Below are positions 10,903 through 20,736 of a stretch of DNA of 54,149 bases, piece after piece; position 1 is the first letter of the stretch, and each line of letters opens with the position of its first letter. The DNA is taken from the NCBI GenBank assembly GCA_030066885.1, contig JASJAT010000003.1, forward strand, positions 1 through 54,149, written 5' to 3'. Below the pieces are notes generated by a model. It saw nothing but the letters and a program-made list of their open reading frames with translations. It did no database searches and was not told where the DNA came from. Made by a program: the position numbers and the translations under genes. Origin of the DNA: Arenicellales bacterium. GTDB lineage: Bacteria > Pseudomonadota > Gammaproteobacteria > Arenicellales > JAANXG01.

Positions 10903-11280
10903 ATGCAGCAGGATATCCTTAAATCTTTCAATGAATTCAGTAACAAAACACTGGAAGTGGCCAAAGCGCTCGGTGAGGTCAACAGCAAGCTTATAGATAA
11001 GACTCTCAAGCAACAAATGAAGGCGGCCGATCTTTATGTAGAAGGCAGCTTACGGCAAGCCAAACTGATCCAAGAAACCAAAGACATGAAAGACTACTTC
11101 GCCAACCAAACGGCGCTGTTCGAAGAGTACAGCAGCAAATTCGTCGACTTGGCAAAGGCAAATGTCAGTCTGGCCCAAGAAGCCGGTGTCGAATACAAGG
11201 CATTGCTCGAGAAGGGTCTTAAAACTGCCGACACGGCTGCTAAAAGCGTCGCCAAGAAAGCAGTAGAGGCCGCCGCCTAG
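10903..11280 (+). CDS. phasin family protein
   Basis: 125 aa amphipathic helical protein (FNEFSNKTLEVAKALGEVNSKL...), at end of PHA cluster. Confidence 0.85.
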   Translation: MQQDILKSFNEFSNKTLEVAKALGEVNSKLIDKTLKQQMKAADLYVEGSLRQAKLIQETKDMKDYFANQTALFEEYSSKFVDLAKANVSLAQEAGVEYKALLEKGLKTADTAAKSVAKKAVEAAA

Positions 11281-11301
11281 TTTCCCTTTTAAAGTGCCCT
11301 C

Positions 11302-11358
11302 TGGTGCGCTTCGGCGCAACCATGAACCCGCATCCTGCGAAGGGTGCGGGTTTTTTAT
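11302..11358 (+). terminator. intrinsic terminator after phasin
   Basis: UUCG hairpin TGCGC-TTCG-GCGCA then AACCCGCA...TGCGGGTT followed by T-tract. Confidence 0.85.
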
Positions 11359-11452
11359 TTTGGGGCCGCTGTACAGGACATTGATGCAATATGCGGGCTA
11401 GGTAAGTAATATATGGTTTGAAAAAAGGAAATAGGAAAAGGGGGAATAGGAC

Positions 11453-12472
11453 ATGATCTACCACACCCATCGAGGTCGCGTATTACTGGTCGACGATGAC
11501 CCGATTGTTCTGAGCACCGTTAGTCATGGTTTGCGTGAAGCGAATTACATTGTGGCGCAATGCTCGACTGCAGCGGAGGCACTAGCCACATACATAGATT
11601 CGACTCCAGACCTTGCCATAGTGGATATAGGCCTCCCAGACATGCGTGGTACCGCGTTGGCCCAATCTTTACTACAGCACCAGTACCGCCCTATCTTGAT
11701 TCTGTCGGGACATAGTGAACCGGAGTGGGTTAATCAAGCGATCGGTTCTGGGGTTATCGGTTACCTGGTCAAACCGATCACTGCACAACAACTTATCCCC
11801 AGCATAGAAACCGCTTTAGCCAGGTTCGGTGAGATCAATCAACGTATCGCGAATAATTTCGGCGACGAAGCTATGACCGACCGCCAATTGGCGTCAGCCA
11901 TGGACGAATTCTCTTTTGGTATTATCATAGTAGATAAAGATCACCACATCGTTTACGCCAACCGTTTCGCTCGTGAACTTATCGCGTCGGGAGGTGTGCT
12001 CACCAAACAAAACGGTAAACTGCGGTCGCGCACGAAAGCTAACGAATTTCGGACCATGTTGGATAAAAGCTTGAGCTACACTGAAAGCTCGCCACTGGCA
12101 GCGATTACTTTGCCAAATCCGTCTACCGAGTTAGGTCTTCAGGTGTTAGGGAGGGCGTTGCCTGCGCTGAGTGAGGACTCCGAGCAATCCGCGATTATGG
12201 CTGTTTTTGATCCATCACAGGCAACCATAGTACCGTCGACTCTACTCGAGAATCTCTATGGTTTCACCCGAAAAGAAAGTGAACTTGCTCATGGGCTTGC
12301 CAACGGGCTGACTATTAATGAATATTGCGAGCAGACTTTTATCAGCTCGAACACTGCGCGCACTCACCTCAAGTCCATATACAGAAAAACAGCGACTAAC
12401 CGACAGTCCGAGTTGATCAGGTTATTGTCTCACCTTTTTATAAATATTGAACGCAGCTTAGGTCAAAACTGA
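11453..12472 (+). CDS. response regulator: receiver, PAS-like middle region, C-terminal LuxR-type HTH
   Basis: LLVDDDPIV, DIGLPDMRG, K at YLVKPI; C-terminal FTRKESELAHGLANGLTINEYCEQTFISSNTARTHLKSIYRKT. Confidence 0.85.
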   Translation: MIYHTHRGRVLLVDDDPIVLSTVSHGLREANYIVAQCSTAAEALATYIDSTPDLAIVDIGLPDMRGTALAQSLLQHQYRPILILSGHSEPEWVNQAIGSGVIGYLVKPITAQQLIPSIETALARFGEINQRIANNFGDEAMTDRQLASAMDEFSFGIIIVDKDHHIVYANRFARELIASGGVLTKQNGKLRSRTKANEFRTMLDKSLSYTESSPLAAITLPNPSTELGLQVLGRALPALSEDSEQSAIMAVFDPSQATIVPSTLLENLYGFTRKESELAHGLANGLTINEYCEQTFISSNTARTHLKSIYRKTATNRQSELIRLLSHLFINIERSLGQN

Positions 12473-12646
12473 GGCGACACAGCCCGTATGTTGCATCAGG
12501 ATCCCGGATGATGGCGTTGGACGCCGGGCAGGCACTCAAGAAACTGTACCCATCGAAGGATAAAGCGTTAGACTAGTTTCAGCCTTTAATTTGGGAACTT
12601 AAACAGTACAACACCGCCGCCTTGGTGCAATATACCGGGCTCTAAA

Positions 12647-13930
12647 GTGAAACGAATTCTATTCATCACCGTCCTCATCGCACTCGTAGTGGTTGCTGCG
12701 GCGACGCCTTATTGGTTTGGAGTCGAAGCAGAACGTATCTACCAGCAGCAAATAGACGCGCTCGAATCGAACAACAAGATCACCGTAATTGAAAATAGTT
12801 TCCAACGCGGTTGGTTAAGCTCGGATGCCGGATCCAGGGTGTCTATCGACGGAACCCCGGCTGTCATATTGGCCGAACACACCATTGAACATGGTCCTAT
12901 TCCAAGTGGAGACCCGTTGAAATACATTGCTTCTTTGCAACCACTACAAGCATTGATCCATTCTCGTTTATCGTTGCAAAGCAGGGGACAACAAAATGAA
13001 AACCTTGTGGTCGGAACCCTGTTGACTATAGTAAGCATCGACGGTACTACGCATACCCAAATCAACATTCCGGCCGCTGATGTTCAAATGAATCAATCGG
13101 CCAACCTCTTGTGGGAACACATTGCAGGTCATGTCGACTTTGTGCCAAACGAATCATCTTGGCAAGGTGTGATAACTACTGACGGCATCGCCTGGCAACA
13201 AGGCGATACAGACGCCCAGGTCGGCTCATCCGAACTTGATTTCTTCTCGTACCCGGGTAGCACAGGCCTGGCATTAGGTAATTCGGCTCTCACTATCGAC
13301 TCAATGCGGGCTCACCTGCCCGGGTCACAAGGTTATCTTACAGCTACGGGCCTAACCTTTGAGTCTACTGCAACAGAGCGGGGTCCAAATGTCAGTTATT
13401 CAGTAGACGGAAAGATAGTCTCGGCTGATCTGCATGGCCTTAAAATAAATAGCGGGGATTGGTCTGCACGTGTTGAAAACCTGGATTTAGACTCACTCAC
13501 CCGGCTTAATGAGATGGAAGTGGGCGCAGCTATCCCCTTGAACGACCTCGTCGGATTGCTATCAAAACGCAACGCAAAAGCTGAATCTTCGTTCAAACTC
13601 GGCACCGATTCTGGGCCGTTTACTGCCGATGCGAGGATTACATTCTCAGATAGTGGTGGGTCGAACAATCCATTGATGCTTTTAAGCACCGTGGACGGTA
13701 GCGTTGATGTAGATATGCCTGCAACTATTGTAGAGATGATTGCCCGGTCGCGGCCCACGGACGCGCCCGCAGAAATGAGTGATGCTGCCGTAGCTGCAAG
13801 AATCCAGTCTTGGTTAGACAACAATTTCCTCACTCGTTTCGGTGACCGTTATCGGTTCCGTGCAACCATTGCAAATGGTGCAGTAAAGCTAAATGGTAAA
13901 CCCTTCAATTTCATGTCGTTGTTCCGTTGA
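12647..13930 (+). CDS. DUF945 (YdgA-like) family protein
   Basis: N-terminal TM, PYWFGVEAERIYQQQIDAL..., FQRGWLSSDAGS pattern, LARFGDRYRF-like C-terminus. Confidence 0.7.
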   Translation: MKRILFITVLIALVVVAAATPYWFGVEAERIYQQQIDALESNNKITVIENSFQRGWLSSDAGSRVSIDGTPAVILAEHTIEHGPIPSGDPLKYIASLQPLQALIHSRLSLQSRGQQNENLVVGTLLTIVSIDGTTHTQINIPAADVQMNQSANLLWEHIAGHVDFVPNESSWQGVITTDGIAWQQGDTDAQVGSSELDFFSYPGSTGLALGNSALTIDSMRAHLPGSQGYLTATGLTFESTATERGPNVSYSVDGKIVSADLHGLKINSGDWSARVENLDLDSLTRLNEMEVGAAIPLNDLVGLLSKRNAKAESSFKLGTDSGPFTADARITFSDSGGSNNPLMLLSTVDGSVDVDMPATIVEMIARSRPTDAPAEMSDAAVAARIQSWLDNNFLTRFGDRYRFRATIANGAVKLNGKPFNFMSLFR

Positions 13931-14013
13931 GCAACGATTCTCGAGCTCGCGTTGGCAGCAAACTTAGAGGCATGAAACCGGCAGTAGTTTTCGTGTAGTA
14001 ACAATCAAGACTC

Positions 14014-14787
14014 GTGATCAATCACACACCACGTAAAAGGCTTGGACAACACTTTTTGCACCAGAAAAAAGTGATCAAGCAAATTGTACAGAGCTTCAGA
14101 CCACAGGCAGAGGATACAGTGGTCGAAATAGGCCCGGGTCTCGGTGCACTCACATATGAATTGCTACCCCTGGTGGAAAATCTACACGTAGTGGAACTCG
14201 ATCGAGAACTCGCCTGGTTGCTGAAAAAACAGACTCGAAAATTCCCCAATCTGCACGTTCACAACTTGGATGCCCTAAAGACGGATTTCTGCAGTCTGGC
14301 TGAACGAAATGTCCGGTTGATTGGAAATCTGCCATACAACATCTCGACACCACTGCTTTTTCATCTGTTGGCTCAGCGTCAGTGCATTACAGATATGTAC
14401 CTTATGCTGCAAAAAGAAGTGGGGGAGCGCCTACGGGCAAAACCGGGAAGTAAACAGTACGGTCGCCTGTCGGTAATGGTCCAACAAATTTGTGATTTGC
14501 GATTGATTATGCGCGTTGACAGAGGCGCGTTTAAACCACCCCCCAAAGTAGATTCGGTGGTCTTGTGTTTGACACCTTACCAGGACCCGCCTTACCCGGT
14601 TCGAAACGAGCAGGCTTTTGCAAAGGTTGTCCGTGTGGCATTCTCTCAACGACGGAAAACTTTGCGCAACGCACTCAAATCGTTAGTCGAAGAAGAGCAA
14701 ATTGTTCAGCTTGGAATAGACCCTAAACTGCGAGCCGAACAGTTGGGCATCGAGGCTTTCATTAAACTCAGTGAGTTAGTAGCTTAA
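14014..14787 (+). CDS. rsmA: 16S rRNA (adenine1518-N6/1519-N6)-dimethyltransferase
   Basis: RKRLGQHFLHQKKVI, EIGPGLGALTYELL, GNLPYNISTPLLFHLL. Confidence 0.97.
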   Translation: MINHTPRKRLGQHFLHQKKVIKQIVQSFRPQAEDTVVEIGPGLGALTYELLPLVENLHVVELDRELAWLLKKQTRKFPNLHVHNLDALKTDFCSLAERNVRLIGNLPYNISTPLLFHLLAQRQCITDMYLMLQKEVGERLRAKPGSKQYGRLSVMVQQICDLRLIMRVDRGAFKPPPKVDSVVLCLTPYQDPPYPVRNEQAFAKVVRVAFSQRRKTLRNALKSLVEEEQIVQLGIDPKLRAEQLGIEAFIKLSELVA

Positions 14788-14813
14788 AGTGTAAAGCATA
14801 AAGTCTGTAATGA

Positions 14814-15449
14814 TTGGGTATACTGCGAATTCCTTTCAACCTTAACGCTCAGGTAACATCCTTGCTGCACCGATTCGGCTTCGTTGTCCTATGCTTGCTG
14901 CCAGTGCCCGCTATTTCCGGGTATTTTAATTGTTCAGTGATATATGACGAGTTCGAAAGCCTGATGAACAAAGAATTTTTATTGGAACCGGATCGTTTCA
15001 TATCGACAATCGGTCAACGCCTAACCAAATCGGAATTTGAGACTCTGCAAAAGGGTCAGTTTCTGGTGTATGAGGAGCGGGCAGACATGGGTATCGCGAT
15101 TTTTCGTACCAATGAAAACTTAAGTGGCAAGCTACTGTTTCGGTGGAGCGACCCATTAATAGATGGACAATCACATCTGGTAATTGAACAGGCGACCGTA
15201 TTTGGTCGCGTGGAAGATGGCTATGGACCGAAACGAATTGGGCCTTTCAGGGTTAAAACCGGATTTGGCCTCGACCTTGATACCGGTCAATACGACAGTC
15301 GAATTGATCAAACGCCTGGCCAAGAAAACGTTACGGTAGACCTACGACACAATATCGATCCGGAATCAGGGGAGGCAGTGTTCGAAGCCGCTAACGATGC
15401 TGTGATTCATTTTCCGGTAGAGACTATGTGCCACCAAACCAGTCAGTAG
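14814..15449 (+). CDS. uncharacterised protein with hydrophobic N-terminus
   Basis: 211 aa intact ORF downstream of rsmA; no family recognised. Confidence 0.6.
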   Translation: MGILRIPFNLNAQVTSLLHRFGFVVLCLLPVPAISGYFNCSVIYDEFESLMNKEFLLEPDRFISTIGQRLTKSEFETLQKGQFLVYEERADMGIAIFRTNENLSGKLLFRWSDPLIDGQSHLVIEQATVFGRVEDGYGPKRIGPFRVKTGFGLDLDTGQYDSRIDQTPGQENVTVDLRHNIDPESGEAVFEAANDAVIHFPVETMCHQTSQ

Positions 15450-15529
15450 TGACTGGTCGAAGAGTTTCGGCATCGTTTAGCCGTTGCCTTCATACAATAC
15501 GTGGCACTCTAGTTGGATAGTCGAGAGCT

Positions 15530-16246
15530 TCAGTTAATCTTTGACACTGCATCTTCAATCCACCGCTCGGCCTCTTCGTTCACCTGCTTGGCACGCTTCC
15601 CTGCGACTTGGATTATCGGACCTATCTTGACCTTTATGACCCCCGGCCGTTTTATGAATCCTTTCCGGGACCAGTACTTGCCAGCGTTGTGCGCCACCGG
15701 TAGTACTCCCACTTTCGCTCTAACTGCTAACATAGCTCCACCCGGGTTGTACCGCCCTTTTTGTCCGACAGGCATTCGAGTACCCTCGGGGAAAACCACG
15801 ACAAACCGACCTTGCTTCAATCTGTCCTGCCCTTGCTTAACTACACTGTCTAATGCTTTCAAGCCCTCACTGCGATCTATTGCTATGGGTTGAGTCATGG
15901 CCAGACCCCAGCCAAAGAAAGGTATGCGCAACAGCTCGCGTTTGAGCACCCAGGCTTGAGCAGGAAAGATTAATTGAAAGGCTATGGTTTCCCAGGCTGA
16001 CTGGTGTTTGGACAGGATAACACATGGTTTGTCTGGAATGTTTTCGCGTCCTTCCACGTGGTGAGAAAGACCGCAAGTAAGCTTAAGCCACCATATTATG
16101 AAATGTGCCCAGTAACCAATTACCTGTGACCGAATTATCGGATTCAGTGGATACGCAATAAAAGCGACGGGCGTGTACAAGACTACAGTTACTAGCTGAC
16201 CTACTAGAAACAATAACGATCTGATAGTTTGAAATAAAGAACCCAT
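15530..16246 (-). CDS. plsC: 1-acyl-sn-glycerol-3-phosphate acyltransferase
   Basis: SKHQSAWET (HX4D-type acyltransferase box) and VFPEGTRMPVG. Confidence 0.9.
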   Translation of the reverse strand: MGSLFQTIRSLLFLVGQLVTVVLYTPVAFIAYPLNPIIRSQVIGYWAHFIIWWLKLTCGLSHHVEGRENIPDKPCVILSKHQSAWETIAFQLIFPAQAWVLKRELLRIPFFGWGLAMTQPIAIDRSEGLKALDSVVKQGQDRLKQGRFVVVFPEGTRMPVGQKGRYNPGGAMLAVRAKVGVLPVAHNAGKYWSRKGFIKRPGVIKVKIGPIIQVAGKRAKQVNEEAERWIEDAVSKIN

Positions 16247-16354
16247 AACCCACCGCTTGGAAAACTAGGTTTTGGTGTTTTCCTTTTTACTTTAAACTTT
16301 TGAATCTACCTAGGATTGTCAGGTCACTACGCTCGTGACATGGACAGAAACTAA

Positions 16355-16912
16355 CTAGACTTGTCGGGTATTACGCAGAAGATCATTTGCAAAGGCGGCT
16401 AAGTCTTCAAACACCGGAACGTCGTCAAAGTCTTCGCTTGCGGATAACAGTTTAGCGTTTCGCATTCCTTTACCGGTTCTAACAAGCACAGGCAAAGCTT
16501 TGGCGGCTCGTGCGGCCTCCACATCCCTTACCGAGTCACCAACTGCGGGAACACCGCTTAAGTTAATTTTGAGGCGCTGTGCCAATTCCAGAAACATCCC
16601 GGGTTTCGGCTTCCGGCATTCGCAGTTGTCATCCGGACCGTGTGGACAAATCATGATAGCGTCAATCTCCCCCCCCTTCTGATGAATATGCTCCAACATT
16701 CGAGTATGAATCCTATTCAACGTGTCGATCGTAAGCTTTCCCCGCGCAATACCCGACTGGTTTGTAATAATTACAATTCTGAACTCAGCTCGACACAACC
16801 TGGCGATGGCCTCCAGGCTGCCCGGAATCGGTATCCACTCCTCAGGCGATTTTATAAAATCGTCAGAGTCTTGATTGATTACACCATCTCGATCGAGTAT
16901 CACCAAACGCAC
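16355..16912 (-). CDS. gmhB: D-glycero-beta-D-manno-heptose 1,7-bisphosphate 7-phosphatase
   Basis: LDRDGVINQDSDDFIKSPEEW, NQSGIARG, CECRKPKPGM; gene order plsC-gmhB-glyS-glyQ. Confidence 0.93.
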   Translation of the reverse strand: MRLVILDRDGVINQDSDDFIKSPEEWIPIPGSLEAIARLCRAEFRIVIITNQSGIARGKLTIDTLNRIHTRMLEHIHQKGGEIDAIMICPHGPDDNCECRKPKPGMFLELAQRLKINLSGVPAVGDSVRDVEAARAAKALPVLVRTGKGMRNAKLLSASEDFDDVPVFEDLAAFANDLLRNTRQV

Positions 16913-16918
16913 AACAGA

Positions 16919-17335
16919 CTATCCTTGCTCTCCACGAAATTCAGAAACGCGTACCCTGCCATCTACAATGCGACTCGTGCGTTTGCTCAGCGCTTGTATT
17001 TTCTTCCAGAACGCATCGTTTAGATCAAAATCCGCCGATATAGCATTGCCGATAAGCAGGATCATGAGGTCTGCACATTCTTCGGCCAAACACTCCTTAC
17101 TTTTGCCTTTTGTCACACATGCCGAAATCTCTCCAAGTTCTTCGACCATCAAGGCAACTCGATATGACAAATCTTCACCACCCACTTCCTTAAATTGATG
17201 TTTTTGGTGGAATGCCTTGACGGCATTTAACATTGCGTCGTAAGAATCTTGATTCACTACACCCGTCCCCCTGGGACTATATGGCCAATAATGGCACCAA
17301 TATGTTGTTTCCATCAAGAAAGCCTTTGATGACAA
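16919..17335 (-). CDS. MazG-like nucleotide pyrophosphohydrolase family protein
   Basis: VEELGEISACVTKG...ECADLMILLIGNA (EExxE/ExxD-type motif); true start probably downstream of the ORF start. Confidence 0.65.
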   Translation of the reverse strand: MSSKAFLMETTYWCHYWPYSPRGTGVVNQDSYDAMLNAVKAFHQKHQFKEVGGEDLSYRVALMVEELGEISACVTKGKSKECLAEECADLMILLIGNAISADFDLNDAFWKKIQALSKRTSRIVDGRVRVSEFRGEQG

Positions 17336-17414
17336 GTGCTTTACGGCTCGTCGAAATAATATGGCAATCGAGTCGCAAATATTCAGGGCTTTCTTAGATT
17401 AATTACTCAGGTCT

Positions 17415-19517
17415 TCAATCCTGTAAATATGATATATCCGCTACCTGTAAAAAAAGATCTTGCAGTTTACTGAGCAGGGCCAACCGGTTTTCTCGTACAG
17501 AATCGTCTTCGACCATAACCATCACCTCGTCGAAGAACCGGTCTACCGGTTCTCTCAGTGACGCCAGTTGCCCTAACCCATTTTCATATTGTGCGTCGTC
17601 GAAGCCTGCGCGAACGGTGTGCTCTAAGGCTTGCAACTTGTTCGCCAGGGCTTGTTCTGCGGGGTCTTTGGCCAAGGCAAGATCAAAGTCGGTAGATACT
17701 TCCCTGTTGGCTTTTTTCAGTATATTTCTAATGCGCTTGTTGGCCGCGGCCAGATTGGCGGCCGCATCGAGCTGTCGGAACTTTGACACGGCCCGTAGCC
17801 GCCGATCGAAATCACAGGGTCTAGTGGGATTACCCGCCATCACCGATGCGATCTCATCGGCGTTGAAACCCTGTTCGAAGTAATATCCCTGCAGTCTGTC
17901 CATCATGAACCCAAAAACGCGATCGACTGTTTTATCACCGATGTCCAAATCCGTCGCTGGGCTGCGTCGATATGCCTGCACCGCCTCGTTCAACAAATGC
18001 CTTAGGTCGAGATCGAGCTTGCCTTCGATCAGCAAACGCAAAACAGCCAGTGAAGATCGCCTCAATCCATAAGGATCTTTGTCGCCGGTAGGTTCTTCAC
18101 CAGTGGCAAATATACCCACCAAAGAATCGAGACGATCTATCAGGGCGACGACTTGGCCGACTCCAGGAGGCGGCAGTTCGTCTCCGGAAAATTTTGGTCT
18201 ATAGTGGCTCGAACAAGCTTCTGCCACGTCCTTGTGCTCGTTGTCGTGCTTGGCGTAGTAGTACCCCATAACGCCCTGCAAATCAGGGAATTCACCAACC
18301 ATGTCCGTGACAAGATCCGCCTTAGCCAGATGTGCCGCGCGCACGCACAACTCTCTATCCACATTGCACAACGGTGCCAGTTCACGCGCCAGTTGTTCTA
18401 GCCTTTGTCTTTTGTCGCCGACGCTGCCAAGTCGCTGGTGAAACAGAACTTCGGACAACCTGTTCCCGTGCTCTTCCAAAGTCTTCTTCCTGTCGGTATT
18501 CCAAAAGAACTGAGCGTCAGCAAGCCGCGCTCGCAATACCCTCTCATTGCCCTGACGCACTCTTTTTGGTGCTGTAGACTTGATGTTGTTGACCGTTATG
18601 AAATACGGTAACAATCTGCCATCGCGCGCCGATACGTGGAAATACTTTTGGTGATCTCGCATTACAGATACCAGGACTTCCGCAGGCATATCTAAATAGA
18701 TCGGGTCAAATCCTCCAAGCATCGCCTGCGGGAATTCCACCAGACCGGTAACCTGTTCCAATAAATCATCATCGATAAAAGGCTCACCGTCCTTTTTTCG
18801 GATCAAGGTTTTCACTTGTTTTCGAATTCGTTCCTTCCTCTTTTCGAAGTCTGCGATCACCGTCCCCTGTACAAGCAAAGTCTGCTCGTATTCGTCTGCG
18901 TCGGATAAATGCAATGGGCCCTGACAGTGAAATCGATGACCCATGGTAAATGTTCCGGCCCGCACAGAAAGTAGATTAGCTTTTATGGACTCTGTTCCGT
19001 GCAATATTACCAACCAATGCACCGGGCGAACGAACTCCGACTCGAACCGTCCCCAACGCATCCGCTTGGGTATTGGTAACTGCTTGATCGACTGCTCGAT
19101 ACAACCGGGGATCAGTGACCTGGCGGACTTTCCCTTTTGCCGTTTTCTAAATACCAGCCATTCCCCTTTATCTGTTTTCGCACGTTTCAATCCGTTTAAG
19201 TCGACACCGCATGACTTGGCAAATCCCAAAGCCGCCTGGGTCGGTTCGCCTTCGTCATCGAAAGCGGCCTGCAAAGCAGGCCCACGGCGTTCCGTGGTTT
19301 GGTCAGGTTGTTTAGAAGAGACGTCCTTTATCAATACGCTTAACCTACGTGGCGTAGCGAACCATCTGTAAGAAGCGCCAGCAGCCAGCAAATGAACTTT
19401 CTGCAAAGCGGTGACACAGCCCTGCGAGAACGAATCACCCAAGGTCCGTAACGCCTTCGGGGGCAGCTCTTCGGTACCTATCTCAATCAGTAGATTTGCA
19501 GCGCGTTTAGTTGGCAC
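17415..19517 (-). CDS. glyS: glycine--tRNA ligase beta subunit
   Basis: [18 protein letters not shown]; track ORF extends to 19583 into glyQ; GTG near 19517 is a plausible start. Confidence 0.96.
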   Translation of the reverse strand: MPTKRAANLLIEIGTEELPPKALRTLGDSFSQGCVTALQKVHLLAAGASYRWFATPRRLSVLIKDVSSKQPDQTTERRGPALQAAFDDEGEPTQAALGFAKSCGVDLNGLKRAKTDKGEWLVFRKRQKGKSARSLIPGCIEQSIKQLPIPKRMRWGRFESEFVRPVHWLVILHGTESIKANLLSVRAGTFTMGHRFHCQGPLHLSDADEYEQTLLVQGTVIADFEKRKERIRKQVKTLIRKKDGEPFIDDDLLEQVTGLVEFPQAMLGGFDPIYLDMPAEVLVSVMRDHQKYFHVSARDGRLLPYFITVNNIKSTAPKRVRQGNERVLRARLADAQFFWNTDRKKTLEEHGNRLSEVLFHQRLGSVGDKRQRLEQLARELAPLCNVDRELCVRAAHLAKADLVTDMVGEFPDLQGVMGYYYAKHDNEHKDVAEACSSHYRPKFSGDELPPPGVGQVVALIDRLDSLVGIFATGEEPTGDKDPYGLRRSSLAVLRLLIEGKLDLDLRHLLNEAVQAYRRSPATDLDIGDKTVDRVFGFMMDRLQGYYFEQGFNADEIASVMAGNPTRPCDFDRRLRAVSKFRQLDAAANLAAANKRIRNILKKANREVSTDFDLALAKDPAEQALANKLQALEHTVRAGFDDAQYENGLGQLASLREPVDRFFDEVMVMVEDDSVRENRLALLSKLQDLFLQVADISYLQD

Positions 19518-20388
19518 TTGCGTTCTCGCCACGGGGAAACCCGAGTTGTTCGCGGTTATGGAAATACCCTGCCGCCACGGCACGTGCTAATCCCCTCACC
19601 CTGGCGATATAGCGTGCCCGTTCAGTGACCCCAATGGCGTGACGTGAATCCAGTAGGTTAAAAGTATGTGAAGCTTTAAGGACTTTGTCATAAGCCGGCA
19701 AGGGTAATCCCAACTCAACCAACTGCTCACATTCTTTTTCGTAAGCGTCAAATTGCTGAAATAGATCGTTCACCCCAGCGTGTTCGAAGTTAAACGCCGA
19801 CTGTTCAACTTCATTCTGGTGATATATATCGCCGTAAGTGAATCCTTTAGTCCATGTTAAGTCGAAAACGCTGTCCACACCCTGTAGATACAAAGCAATA
19901 CGTTCAAGTCCGTAGGTAATCTCACCCGAAACTGGACGACAGTCGAGCCCACCTACCTGCTGAAAATAGGTGAACTGACTGATTTCCATACCGTTCAGCC
20001 AAACTTCCCAGCCCAGTCCCCACGCTCCCAAGGTAGGAGATTCCCAGTCGTCCTCAACAAATCGAACATCATCTTTGAGAAAATCTATGCCGAGTCTTGC
20101 CAATGAACCCAAATACAAATCTTGAAAGTCCATTGGCGAAGGTTTCAAGATCACTTGATACTGAAAATAGTGTTGCAGGCGATTTGGATTCTCGCCGTAT
20201 CGCCCATCGGTTGGACGCCTCGATGGTTGCACGTATGCAGCTTTCAATGGTTCCGGTCCAACAGCACCCAGAAAGGTAGCTGGGTGAAACGTGCCTGCAC
20301 CAACCTCCATGTCGTAAGGCTGCATCAACACACATCCTTGCTCAGCCCAGTATTGTTGCAAATAGAGTATGAGCTCTTGAAAGGTCAT
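19507..20388 (-). CDS. glyQ: glycine--tRNA ligase alpha subunit
   Basis: [76 protein letters not shown]. Confidence 0.98.
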   Translation of the reverse strand: MTFQELILYLQQYWAEQGCVLMQPYDMEVGAGTFHPATFLGAVGPEPLKAAYVQPSRRPTDGRYGENPNRLQHYFQYQVILKPSPMDFQDLYLGSLARLGIDFLKDDVRFVEDDWESPTLGAWGLGWEVWLNGMEISQFTYFQQVGGLDCRPVSGEITYGLERIALYLQGVDSVFDLTWTKGFTYGDIYHQNEVEQSAFNFEHAGVNDLFQQFDAYEKECEQLVELGLPLPAYDKVLKASHTFNLLDSRHAIGVTERARYIARVRGLARAVAAGYFHNREQLGFPRGENASAN

Positions 20389-20483
20389 TGTTGCGCGTTA
20401 TGTTAGAGTTTGGTGATCCGTTAGGGGCAGCGAATTATACCCTGGCTATTGATTTAAAAGGGATTTTTACTAACTGGTGTGTC

Positions 20484-20524
20484 GGCATTGTTTTTGCTGT
20501 TTAACGATAGGCATTGTTTTTGCT
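20484..20524. repeat. two copies of 15-bp GGCATTGTTTTTGCT (26-bp period)
   Basis: exact copies at 20484-20498 and 20510-20524. Confidence 0.9.
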
Positions 20525-20538
20525 AAACGACAAAAGGG

Positions 20539-20566
20539 TTAGACACATCACCGGTTTTGTTATAAG
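20539..20566 (+). promoter_or_regulatory. candidate sigma70-like promoter TTAGAC-16-TATAAG
   Basis: hexamers at 20539-20544 and 20561-20566, immediately before the hairpin array. Confidence 0.45.
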
Positions 20567-20572
20567 GTTCCT

Positions 20573-20673
20573 TTAGCTGACAGGGCAGAAGCCCAAGTCA
20601 CCGAGGAGGAGCAGGCGTTCGCGCCTGAGGTGTAAAATCAAAGGGGCCCCATAGCGGGCCCCTTTGTTTTTTT
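20573..20673 (+). ncRNA. candidate structured leader RNA or sRNA: three hairpins, the last an intrinsic terminator
   Basis: TGAC-a-GGGC-AGAA-GCCC-aa-GTCA (20578-20600); CAGGCG-TTCG-CGCCTG (20612-20627); AAAGGGGCCC-CATAGC-GGGCCCCTTT + T7 (20640-20673). Confidence 0.7.
20640..20673 (+). terminator. intrinsic terminator upstream of PP-loop gene
   Basis: 10-bp perfect stem AAAGGGGCCC/GGGCCCCTTT followed by GTTTTTTT. Confidence 0.9.
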
Positions 20674-20736
20674 GTGCTTGGATTGCCGTATTTTAGTCAC
20701 ATGATAGTGTTCTTGATTATTTGTTTCAGCTGAATC

